64,000 nt of DNA from Alteraurantiacibacter buctensis (GTDB taxonomy: Bacteria > Pseudomonadota > Alphaproteobacteria > Sphingomonadales > Sphingomonadaceae), in the NCBI RefSeq assembly GCF_009827655.1, contig NZ_WTYV01000002.1, forward strand, positions 62,657 to 126,656, read 5' to 3'. The notes under the pieces were generated by a model. The model was given only the letters and a program-made list of their open reading frames with translations. It did not search any database and was not told the DNA's origin. The position numbers and the translations under genes were made by a program. This document shows positions 24,883 through 32,364 of this stretch, piece by piece (within the stretch, counting starts at the first letter, position 1; the number at the start of each line of letters is the position of its first letter).

Positions 24883-27482
24883 TGCCTGTGCGCTCGCTGC
24901 TGCTTTTCGCGCTGGCCGCCCTGGCCCTGGTATCCGGCACTGCGTCGCTGGCGCAGGGCGGGCACGATCACGAGCACATGGCCGATCCGGCCCCGCTCGC
25001 GCCGGTGGCCCTGCGCCAGGCGCGCTGGTCCGATCCCGCCGCCTGGCCTGACGGCCGGGTGCCGGCAGCGGGCGACGCGGTGACCATCGCCCGCGACGTG
25101 GATATGGTGCTGGACGTCTCGCCCCCGGCGCTGCGCAGCCTGACCATCCAGGGCAAGCTGACCTTCTCCGACGAGCGTGACCTGGCGCTGACCACCGAGT
25201 GGATCTATGTCCCCGGCGGCGAACTTGCCATCGGCAGCGAGGCGCGGCCTCATCGCCACCAGGCCTCGATCACGCTGACCGACACCGTCAAGGACGAGAA
25301 CATCAACACCATGGGCGATCGCGGCATCATGCTGATGCGCGGCACCCTGAACCTGCATGGCGACCGCGCACATGGCTGGTCGAAGCTGGCGCGCACCGCG
25401 CAGGCTGGCGCAACGCAGATCGAGGTGCTCGATGCCGGTGACTGGCGGCAGGGCGACGAGATCGTTCTGGCCTCGACCGACTTCGATCCGCGCCAGGCAG
25501 AACGGCGCACCATCACTGCGATCAACGGCAATACCATCACCCTCGACCGCCCGCTGGAATACATGCATTTCGGCCAGATCACCTTCGGCGTGGACCAGCG
25601 TGGCGAGGTGGGGCTGCTCACCCGCAACATCCGCATCCAGGCGTCCGAGGATGCCGACAGCACCTATTTCGGCGGCCATATCATGGCGATGGTCGGCTCG
25701 AAGATGTATGTCTCGGGTATCGAGCTTTCCCGCATGGGCCAGCACATGCAGCTGGCCCGCTATCCCATCCACTGGCACCTGATCGGCGAGGGTGAGGGGC
25801 AGTACATCCGCAATGCGGCGATCCACGATACCTACAGCCGGTGCGTGACGGTGCATGGCACCAACAACCTGACGATTGAAAACAACGTCACCTACAACAC
25901 GGTGGGCCACTGCTTCTTCCTGGAAGACGCGGTGGAGACGGGGAACCGGTTCATCCGCAACCTGGGCATCCAAACCAAGTGCCACCCCACGCTGCCCTGC
26001 GTGCCCACCAATCTGGGGCCGGGCGGGTTAAACGCGGGACCGGCGGGGCAGACCGGCCATCCCGTGCTGCTGCCCAGCGACAACACCGCCAGCACCTTCT
26101 GGATCACCAATCCCGATAACATCTACCGCGACAACGTGGCCGCCGGATCGGACCAGACCGGCTTCTGGTTTGCCCTGCCGGAACATCCCATCGGCCAGTT
26201 CGAAGGGACCGAGATCAGCGCCAACATCTGGCCGCGCCGCATGCCGGTGCGCGAGTTCAGCGGCAATGTCGCCCATTCCAACTTCGATGGCCTGATGTTC
26301 GATCGCGGGCCGCGGCCCGACAACACCTTCAGTGTGGGTGGCAGCAATTACCACGTGGCCCGCGCCGATCCGGCCAATCCGGACAGCGAAGCGCTGGTTT
26401 CGCGGTTCGACAACTTTACCGGCTACAAGAACCGCCACGGCGCGGTGTGGGGCCGGGGGGAACTGCACCTGTTCACCAACCTGCGCGTGGCCGATAACGC
26501 CATCGGCTTTACCCACGCTGCCGCTGCCGTGGGCCGCACCGAATACACCTCGCGGGTGGTCGACTCCGTATTCGTGGGCGAGAGCGAGAACGTGGGCAAT
26601 CCGCGCACCCCGGCAGAGATCGCCTATGGCCGCAGCCTGCCCAACGACATGCCGGATTATCCGATCCGGGGGTACGAATACTATGACCTGCGGCATGAGG
26701 TGATGAACACCCGCTTCGTCAACTTCGCGCCCAATCCCACGCGCGATGCAGGTGCGCTGTCCTACCTCATGTACACCAGCTTCGGCATGAGCACCGAGAA
26801 CACGGTTAGCGGTGCCACGTTCGAGAACGCCAAGCCGGTCAGCTTCCCGCCGGTGGTGCGACGCTGGTCGTCGGACTTCGGGCGGCAGAACGCCTGGCGC
26901 GGGGCGACTATCCACGATCTCGATGGCTCTGTCGGCGGGCTGCCGGGGGCCTATATCGTGCTCGACAATGGCATTGCTTCGGACGAACAGGCCTGCGACC
27001 TGCGCCCGGCATGGGGCGCGGCGGTGTGTCAGGGTGATTTCGGTCGCTTCAGCGTGGGCGGAAACTTCGGCTTCGGCAGCGCGCCGATCCCCGATCCGGT
27101 GATGATGAGCCGCAACGGCCGACGGTTCGAATACACCGGCGAAACCACCATCCGCAGCGGGGCGGAAGTGCGGCTGGAAACCAGCCGGGCCACCCTTTCG
27201 CTGGCCTTGCGCGAAATGGAGAACGGTTCTTCCGTAGTGTTCGAACTGCCCGGCTTCAGCACTGCTGCGGGCGGGGCGGAGCAATCCAGCCTGGACGCGC
27301 TGCGAGATGCGAATGAAACCGCGTGGTTCCGCGCTGATGGCACCTTGTGGGTCAAGCTGGTCGTGGACAACGCGGCCGGCCTCAATGTGGCGATCGGCCG
27401 ACCCGGGCAGGGCGTCAGCACCGTGGGCACGGGGCCGGGCGGGGCATTCACCGCTGGCGCCGCGCTGGACGTCAGCCGCTAG
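24882..27482 (+). CDS. secreted G8-domain beta-helix protein, CEMIP-like (second copy)
   Basis: An 866-residue paralogue of the preceding protein with the same order: signal peptide (1-26, ending SLAQ), His-rich GGHDHEHM linker, G8 domain (about 40-170), and beta-helix with SRCVTVHG at about 319, VGHCFFLEDA and STFWITNPDN. The two align along nearly their whole length, with the largest difference in the insert around GPGGLNAGPAGQ (about 382-395). Its ATG overlaps the first copy's stop by one base, so they are translationally coupled. Tandem duplication is the obvious origin. Activity unknown; extracellular polysaccharide work is the best guess. Confidence 0.8.
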   Translation: MPVRSLLLFALAALALVSGTASLAQGGHDHEHMADPAPLAPVALRQARWSDPAAWPDGRVPAAGDAVTIARDVDMVLDVSPPALRSLTIQGKLTFSDERDLALTTEWIYVPGGELAIGSEARPHRHQASITLTDTVKDENINTMGDRGIMLMRGTLNLHGDRAHGWSKLARTAQAGATQIEVLDAGDWRQGDEIVLASTDFDPRQAERRTITAINGNTITLDRPLEYMHFGQITFGVDQRGEVGLLTRNIRIQASEDADSTYFGGHIMAMVGSKMYVSGIELSRMGQHMQLARYPIHWHLIGEGEGQYIRNAAIHDTYSRCVTVHGTNNLTIENNVTYNTVGHCFFLEDAVETGNRFIRNLGIQTKCHPTLPCVPTNLGPGGLNAGPAGQTGHPVLLPSDNTASTFWITNPDNIYRDNVAAGSDQTGFWFALPEHPIGQFEGTEISANIWPRRMPVREFSGNVAHSNFDGLMFDRGPRPDNTFSVGGSNYHVARADPANPDSEALVSRFDNFTGYKNRHGAVWGRGELHLFTNLRVADNAIGFTHAAAAVGRTEYTSRVVDSVFVGESENVGNPRTPAEIAYGRSLPNDMPDYPIRGYEYYDLRHEVMNTRFVNFAPNPTRDAGALSYLMYTSFGMSTENTVSGATFENAKPVSFPPVVRRWSSDFGRQNAWRGATIHDLDGSVGGLPGAYIVLDNGIASDEQACDLRPAWGAAVCQGDFGRFSVGGNFGFGSAPIPDPVMMSRNGRRFEYTGETTIRSGAEVRLETSRATLSLALREMENGSSVVFELPGFSTAAGGAEQSSLDALRDANETAWFRADGTLWVKLVVDNAAGLNVAIGRPGQGVSTVGTGPGGAFTAGAALDVSR

Positions 27483-27536
27483 GGAGCGGAATCGCAGGCA
27501 AGCCATAGTCTGATCGCCGGATCCGTCCGGCGGTCA

Positions 27537-27554
27537 ATGGGGCGTTTGGCGTAT
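27537..27554. promoter_or_regulatory. shared GGCGTAT-type box upstream of the GMC dehydrogenase operon
   Basis: An 18-bp site whose right part, GTTT-GGCGTAT, matches the perfect palindrome at 30157-30174 in 15 of 18 positions when that site is read on the minus strand. It lies 62 bp upstream of ATG 27616. A CCTG follows two bases after the box at both sites. Probable operator of a common regulator. Confidence 0.6.
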
Positions 27555-27615
27555 TCCCTGATCGGGCAATGCAGGGCTGTTTCCGGGGGCCGCAAGGCCA
27601 GACCCGGAGTGCCCA

Positions 27616-28221
27616 ATGGAAGCCCCAACATCTTCACGGCGTCAGTTCCTGAGCGCCATCGGCAACCTCGCCAGCGCGACCTGGGTCACCATGCACTGGC
27701 CGCAGATCGCGCTCGCCGCCGAACACGCCGGCCACGGTGATGCGGCCGGTGCGCCCACAGGCATTTCCACGCTGACCGCTGCCGAAGCGACCGAGATCGA
27801 TGCCATCGCGGCGCAGATCGTGCCTGGCGGCATCACCCGCGAGGCAACCGTCATCAACTTCATCGACAACGCGCTGGGCAGCTTCTGGTCAGGGCAACTG
27901 CCGGCCTTCCGCGAAGGGCTGGCCGGGTTCAATGCCGCCCATGCCGCGCAAGGCGGCACGGGGCCGTTCTCCGCCGCCACGCCGGAACAGCAGGTCGCCT
28001 TCCTGCACACGGTGGACACGACGCCGTTCTTCATGGCCGTGCGCCGCCTGACCGTGCTGGGGCTGATCGCCCTGCCCAAGTACGGCGGCAACAAGGACTA
28101 CCTGGGCTGGGGCCTGCTGGGGGTGGAGAACCGCCACTTCTGGACCGCGCCTTTTGGCTACTACGACGTCGATTACCCCGGTTTCATGCCTTATCCCGGC
28201 ACCAATCCGATCACTGCCTGA
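27616..28221 (+). CDS. gluconate 2-dehydrogenase subunit 3 family protein, Tat-exported
   Basis: A 201-residue protein with a Tat leader (SSRRQFLSAIG, cleavage near ALAAEH at about 40). The mature domain matches the small subunit 3 family of membrane-bound gluconate dehydrogenase-like enzymes (LTAAEATEIDAIAAQIVPGG, then an FFMAVRRLTVLGL helix). Such subunits carry the FAD-containing large subunit across the membrane and stabilise it. The GMC oxidoreductase follows 14 bp later and has no leader of its own, fitting hitch-hiker Tat export. Electrons probably go on to a cytochrome c. Confidence 0.87.
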   Translation: MEAPTSSRRQFLSAIGNLASATWVTMHWPQIALAAEHAGHGDAAGAPTGISTLTAAEATEIDAIAAQIVPGGITREATVINFIDNALGSFWSGQLPAFREGLAGFNAAHAAQGGTGPFSAATPEQQVAFLHTVDTTPFFMAVRRLTVLGLIALPKYGGNKDYLGWGLLGVENRHFWTAPFGYYDVDYPGFMPYPGTNPITA

Positions 28222-28235
28222 GAGCGGAGCTTCCC

Positions 28236-29879
28236 ATGCCCACCACCTATCGTACCAGCGACACCGTCGATTTCATTGTCGTGGGGTCCGGCTCTGCAGG
28301 CGGCATCATGGCGCGCGAGCTGGCCCAGGCCGGCCACAGCGTGGTGGTGATGGAGCAGGGGCCGCGGCTGGACGCGCACGAGTTCGAGCATGACGAGCTG
28401 AAGTACCGCCAGCTTTCCGGCATCACCAACAACCCCGCCACCAGCCCGCAGACCTTCCGCCGCAACGAGAACGAGGTGGCGGTGCAACGGGCCAGCAACT
28501 CGCTGACCTATGCCCGCGTGGTGGGCGGCAGCAGCACCCACTTCAACGCCAACTTCTGGCGCCTGCACGAGATCGACTTCCACGAGCGCAGCGTGTGGGG
28601 CGCGATCGAGGGCGCGGACCTGGTCGACTGGCCGATCACCTACGCCGAACTGGAGCCCTACTACTGCAAGGTTGAATGGGAGGTGGGCGTATCGGGCCTG
28701 GCCGGGGCCAGCCCCTTCGCCAGCTTCCACAGCCGCCCCTATCCGATGCCGCACCTGCCGATCAAATCGTCCGGCGTGCTGCTGGAAAAGGGCGCGCGGG
28801 CGCTGGGCCTGCATCCGTTCCCCTCGCCGATGGCGATCAACTCCACTGTGTACAGGGGCCGCCCGGCCTGCGTGCAGTGCGGCCTGTGCGGCGGCTTTGC
28901 CTGCGAGGTGAAGGCCAAGAACTCGTCGGTCTGGACGGTGATCCCGGAAGCCGAAGCCACCGGCAACTGCGAGGTGCGCAGCGAAAGCTATGTCTTCCGG
29001 ATCGGCGTGAACGATGCCGGGCGGGCCACCGGTGTCCACTATTTCGACAAGGACCGGGTGGAGCATTTTCAGAACGCGCGCGCCGTGGTGGTCTGCGCCA
29101 ACGGCTCGGAAACGCCGCGCCTGCTGCTGAATTCCGCCACGCCCGCGCATCCTGATGGCCTGGCCAACTCCAGCGGCGCGGTGGGGCGCTACCTGATGTT
29201 CAACAAGGGCGGCGGTGCCGCTGCGCGGTTCGAACATCCGCTGAACGAGTACAAGGGTGCCAACGTCACCATGATGCTGCACGACTGGTACAACGCCGAT
29301 CCGGCGCGCGGCTTCTATGGCGGCGGCGGCTTCACTGCCCGCTCCGGCGGCCCGCTGACCTGGGGGCAGAGCGTGCCGGAAGGCACGCCCACCTGGGGCC
29401 AGGGTTTCAAGGAATACCTGGAAAGCTACACCTACTGGATGAACCTGGCCGGCCACGGCACCTCGCTGGCGCGGGAGACCAACCGGATCGACCTTGACCC
29501 GGAACTGAAGGACGCCTGGGGCATCCCGGCCATGCGCGTGACCTATACGGACCACCCGGATGACCTGAAGCACGCCCAGTTCATGATCGACCGGGCGGTC
29601 GAGATCATGGATGCCGCAGGCGCTGTGCAGATCGATCCGGGCCATGTGGACCTGGCAACGGGCGGCGTGCACCTGCTGGGCACCTGCCGCATGGGCGACG
29701 ACCCGACCCGTTCGGTGATCGACAAGTATCACCGCACCCACGACGTGCGGAACCTGTTCCTGTGCGACGGGTCCAGCTTGCCGACCTCGACCCGCGGCCA
29801 GCCGACCCACACGATCGAGGCGCTGGCCTTCCGCGCCGCGCACCACATCAACGAATTCGCCGCCCGCAACGAGATTTAG
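28236..29879 (+). CDS. GMC family FAD-dependent dehydrogenase, large subunit
   Basis: A 547-residue GMC oxidoreductase. The FAD site VGSGSAGGIMARELA lies at about 14-28. GMC signature regions are visible (GGSSTHFNANFWR near 95; GTCRMGDDP and the PTHTIEALAF C-terminal motif). A Cys cluster CVQCGLCGGFAC near 210 is typical of the gluconate/sugar dehydrogenase branch. It has no signal peptide and pairs with the Tat subunit upstream. It oxidises an alcohol or sugar hydroxyl in the periplasm; the substrate is unknown. A strong hairpin follows its stop. Confidence 0.88.
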   Translation: MPTTYRTSDTVDFIVVGSGSAGGIMARELAQAGHSVVVMEQGPRLDAHEFEHDELKYRQLSGITNNPATSPQTFRRNENEVAVQRASNSLTYARVVGGSSTHFNANFWRLHEIDFHERSVWGAIEGADLVDWPITYAELEPYYCKVEWEVGVSGLAGASPFASFHSRPYPMPHLPIKSSGVLLEKGARALGLHPFPSPMAINSTVYRGRPACVQCGLCGGFACEVKAKNSSVWTVIPEAEATGNCEVRSESYVFRIGVNDAGRATGVHYFDKDRVEHFQNARAVVVCANGSETPRLLLNSATPAHPDGLANSSGAVGRYLMFNKGGGAAARFEHPLNEYKGANVTMMLHDWYNADPARGFYGGGGFTARSGGPLTWGQSVPEGTPTWGQGFKEYLESYTYWMNLAGHGTSLARETNRIDLDPELKDAWGIPAMRVTYTDHPDDLKHAQFMIDRAVEIMDAAGAVQIDPGHVDLATGGVHLLGTCRMGDDPTRSVIDKYHRTHDVRNLFLCDGSSLPTSTRGQPTHTIEALAFRAAHHINEFAARNEI

Positions 29880-29890
29880 GGGACGCAGAA

Positions 29891-29918
29891 AGGGGGCAAG
29901 CCGGACCGGCTGCCCCCT
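29891..29918. terminator. bidirectional terminator hairpin after the GMC gene
   Basis: Left arm AGGGGGCAAGCCGG (29891-29904), one-base loop region, right arm CCGGCTGCCCCCT (29906-29918), with a single bulged A. It lies between the GMC stop (29879) and the end of a small minus-strand ORF (29955). On the minus strand the stem is followed by TTTCTG; on the plus strand there is no T-run. A second small hairpin, GAGGC-GAAA-GCCTC, lies at 29943-29956. Confidence 0.6.
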
Positions 29919-29954
29919 CAGCGTAACCTGGCTTGAGGATAAGAGGCGAAAGCC

Positions 29955-30095
29955 TCAGCGGGTGGCCGAAGCGTCCGCGTGGATCATCTCGACAACCGGC
30001 TGCACCAGCTCGGCCGCGCGCACCGGGCGCGGGGGCCAGAGGATGGCGGGAACGGCCAGGGCTACGGAGGTGGTGAACAGGGTAACGCCGCGCAT
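29955..30095 (-). CDS. small exported peptide, 46 residues
   Basis: A short ORF with a hydrophobic N-terminus (MRGVTLFTTSVALAVPAILW) and a possible signal cleavage after VRA, leaving about 20 residues. Its ATG has a good RBS (GAAGGA at 7 bases). The shared GGCGTAT box lies 62 bp upstream in the same orientation and at the same distance as the box before the GMC operon, and a hairpin follows the stop. These three signs make it more than a chance ORF. I recognise no family. It may be a small periplasmic factor of the oxidation system; function unknown. Confidence 0.5.
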   Translation of the reverse strand: MRGVTLFTTSVALAVPAILWPPRPVRAAELVQPVVEMIHADASATR

Positions 30096-30156
30096 GGACT
30101 TGTCCTTCGCTTCGATTTCGAAGGTGCCACTCTCGCGCGGGCGGCATACGCAGGAC

Positions 30157-30174
30157 ATACGCCAAACGGCGTAT
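30157..30174. promoter_or_regulatory. shared GGCGTAT palindrome upstream of the amine oxidase operon
   Basis: A perfect dyad, ATACGCC-AAAC-GGCGTAT. It lies 106 bp upstream of the amine oxidase ATG at 30280 and 62 bp upstream of the small divergent ORF at 30095. A second half-site, CATACGC, is at 30145-30151. Related boxes occur at 27537 and 39779. Confidence 0.65.
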
Positions 30175-30279
30175 CCCAAAAGCCCCCCGCCAGGCGGATC
30201 GTCCCCCTGACAAAGAGGCAAAGGGCCCGCCAGAGTCGCGTGTTGCGAAGCGGGGCCCCTGCCACAGCCAGGGGCGCAC

Positions 30280-31875
30280 ATGGACGACCAACCCGCATTT
30301 ACGATGAACAAACGCCAATTGCTGTCGATGATCGGCGCAGCAGGCGGGGCCACGGCCATGATGATGGCGATGGGCCAGCTGGGCCAGGTCCACGCCTCCA
30401 CCTTCAAGGGGCCGATTGCGCTGGAAGGCGGGGCCAAGGGCAAGAAGGTGCTGATACTGGGCGGCGGCGTTTCGGGCATGGTCTCGGCGCTGGAGCTTTC
30501 CCGCGCGGGCTATGCGGTGGAAGTGCTGGAATATCAGGATCGCGTGGGCGGCCGTGCCTGGACCATCAAGGGTGGTGACACCTTCACCGAGCTGGGCGGC
30601 GCCACGCAAACCTGCGAATTCGCGCCCGGCAACTATATCAATCCGGGCCCCTGGCGCATTCCCACCGAACATGGCGGGCTGATCCATTACTGCCACCAGC
30701 TTGGCGTGGGGCTGGAGCCGTTCCAGCAGCAGAACTACAACGCCTATCTCCACTCCACCGATGCCTTCGGCGGGGTGCCGCAGCGCTACAAGACCATCCA
30801 GGCAGACTATTACGGCCACGTTTCCGAACTGCTGGCCAAGGCCGTGCGGCAGAATGCGCTGGCCGACAGCGTGACCGCCGAAGATGCCGAACTGCTGCTG
30901 GAATCTCTGCGCAGCTGGGGCGCGCTCGATCGCAACATGCGTTATGTGAAGAGCAATGCCTCGGCCAGCCGACGCGGGTGGGACAAGGGGCCGGGCGGGG
31001 GCCTGACGGCCGTGCCCATCCCCTCCGAGCCGCTGGATGTCCACACCGTGCTGCAATCGGGCCTGTGGCGCTCCATCGGAGGCAACCTGACCAACGAGCA
31101 CCAGTATGCCATCTTCCAGCCGGTGGGCGGCATGGGGTCGATCGCTGCGGGGTTCGAGCGGGCCGTGGGCCACCTGATCCGCCGCAACAGCAAGGTCACC
31201 GAGATCCGCCAGAGCGAGCGCGGCGTTACGGTCAACTTCCTCGATACGAAAACGGGTGAGCGACTGAGCACCAGCGCGGACTACTGCATCTGCACCATTC
31301 CGCTGTCGGTTCTGGCGCAGATCCCGCTGAACGTTGGCCCCACGCTCGCTTCGGCAATCAGCGCCGTGCCCTATCGCCCCAGCGTGAAGGTGGGCCTGGA
31401 GTTCAGGCGCCGCTTCTGGGAGCAGGACGAGCAGATCTATGGCGGCATCACCAGCACCAACCTGCCGATCAGCCAGATCTCCTATCCCAGCTATGGCTAC
31501 GGCTCGCAGGGGCCGGGCGTCCTTCTTGGGGCCTATACCGGCGGCTCGATTTCCTACGAGCTGACCGCCCAGTCCCCGGCCGAACGGGTCCGCCGCGTGG
31601 TCGAATGGGGCAAGCAGATTCACCCGCAATACTCGACCGAGTTCATGAACGGCGTAGCCGTGGGCTGGCACCGCGTACCCTGGACCCTGGGCTGCTTCGG
31701 CATCTGGACCGAGGAGAGCCGCGCCGCGCACTACGATAACCTGTGCCAGTTGGACGGCCGGTTCATGATCGCAGGCGAGCACGCCTCCTACATCGGTGGC
31801 TGGATCGAAGGGGCGGTAACCTCGGCCCTGGATGCGGTCACCCGTCTCCACCAGCATGTGCAGCAGGCAGCGTAA
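30280..31875 (+). CDS. exported flavin amine oxidase (first copy)
   Basis: A 531-residue FAD-dependent amine oxidase. A Tat-like leader with Lys-Arg in place of Arg-Arg (NKRQLLSMIG, residues 9-35) suggests export. The FAD dinucleotide site is LILGGGVSGMVSALELS (about 58-74), followed by the flavoenzyme motif DRVGGRAW. The C-terminal IAGEHASYIGGWIEGA motif closes the FAD site. It oxidises an amine to an imine; the cytochrome c gene 12 bp downstream is the likely electron acceptor, making it a dehydrogenase rather than an oxidase. ATG 30304 is an alternative start that keeps the leader. A paralogue is at 34750-36360. Confidence 0.87.
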   Translation: MDDQPAFTMNKRQLLSMIGAAGGATAMMMAMGQLGQVHASTFKGPIALEGGAKGKKVLILGGGVSGMVSALELSRAGYAVEVLEYQDRVGGRAWTIKGGDTFTELGGATQTCEFAPGNYINPGPWRIPTEHGGLIHYCHQLGVGLEPFQQQNYNAYLHSTDAFGGVPQRYKTIQADYYGHVSELLAKAVRQNALADSVTAEDAELLLESLRSWGALDRNMRYVKSNASASRRGWDKGPGGGLTAVPIPSEPLDVHTVLQSGLWRSIGGNLTNEHQYAIFQPVGGMGSIAAGFERAVGHLIRRNSKVTEIRQSERGVTVNFLDTKTGERLSTSADYCICTIPLSVLAQIPLNVGPTLASAISAVPYRPSVKVGLEFRRRFWEQDEQIYGGITSTNLPISQISYPSYGYGSQGPGVLLGAYTGGSISYELTAQSPAERVRRVVEWGKQIHPQYSTEFMNGVAVGWHRVPWTLGCFGIWTEESRAAHYDNLCQLDGRFMIAGEHASYIGGWIEGAVTSALDAVTRLHQHVQQAA

Positions 31876-31887
31876 GGGTTTTCGACA

Positions 31888-32304
31888 ATGATCAAGCAAG
31901 CAATCGCCCTCGCCGCCGCCAGCGTGACCCTGGCCGCGGCCCTTGCCGCCACCGCCACGGCGCAAAGTTCACCTGTGTCCGGCGATGCCGCCTCTTCTGC
32001 GCCCACCGCCGTCTCGGCCGTATCGGGCGAGGATACCTACCAGCACCTGTGCGCCGCCTGCCATATGCCCGACGCCATGGGCGCTGCGGGCGCGGGTACC
32101 TATCCGGCGCTGGCCAATAACCAGCGCCTGATCGCCAAGGGCTATCCGCTCTACGTGGTGCTGAAGGGCAAGAACGGCATGCCGTCGATGGCCGACATGC
32201 TCACTGACCAGCAGGTGGCCGACGTGGTCAATTACGTCCGCACCCACTTCGGCAACAGCTATGCCGACCAGGTGACCGTGGCGGAGGTGGCGCAACTGCG
32301 CTGA
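31888..32304 (+). CDS. periplasmic class I cytochrome c (first copy)
   Basis: A 138-residue c-type cytochrome: signal peptide (1-26, ending ATAQ), an Ala/Ser-rich linker, heme site CAACH (C55, C58, H59), and a Met ligand in NGMPSM (98-101). It probably accepts electrons from the flavin amine oxidase encoded just upstream and perhaps from the GMC dehydrogenase. The pair amine oxidase-cytochrome c is repeated in inverted orientation at 34340-36360. A terminator follows. Confidence 0.9.
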   Translation: MIKQAIALAAASVTLAAALAATATAQSSPVSGDAASSAPTAVSAVSGEDTYQHLCAACHMPDAMGAAGAGTYPALANNQRLIAKGYPLYVVLKGKNGMPSMADMLTDQQVADVVNYVRTHFGNSYADQVTVAEVAQLR

Positions 32305-32328
32305 GCTGGGACAAGCTACACAGCGGAG

Positions 32329-32356
32329 CGCCCGTCCGGAGAAATCCGGGCGGGCG
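32329..32356. terminator. shared terminator hairpin between converging operons
   Basis: CGCCCGTCCGG (32329-32339) pairs with CCGGGCGGGCG (32346-32356), 11 bp with one G-T pair and an AGAAAT loop. TTCT follows on the plus strand. It lies between the cytochrome c stop (32304) and the converging receptor stop (32365), so it can serve both. Confidence 0.7.
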
Positions 32357-32364
32357 TTCTGCCG

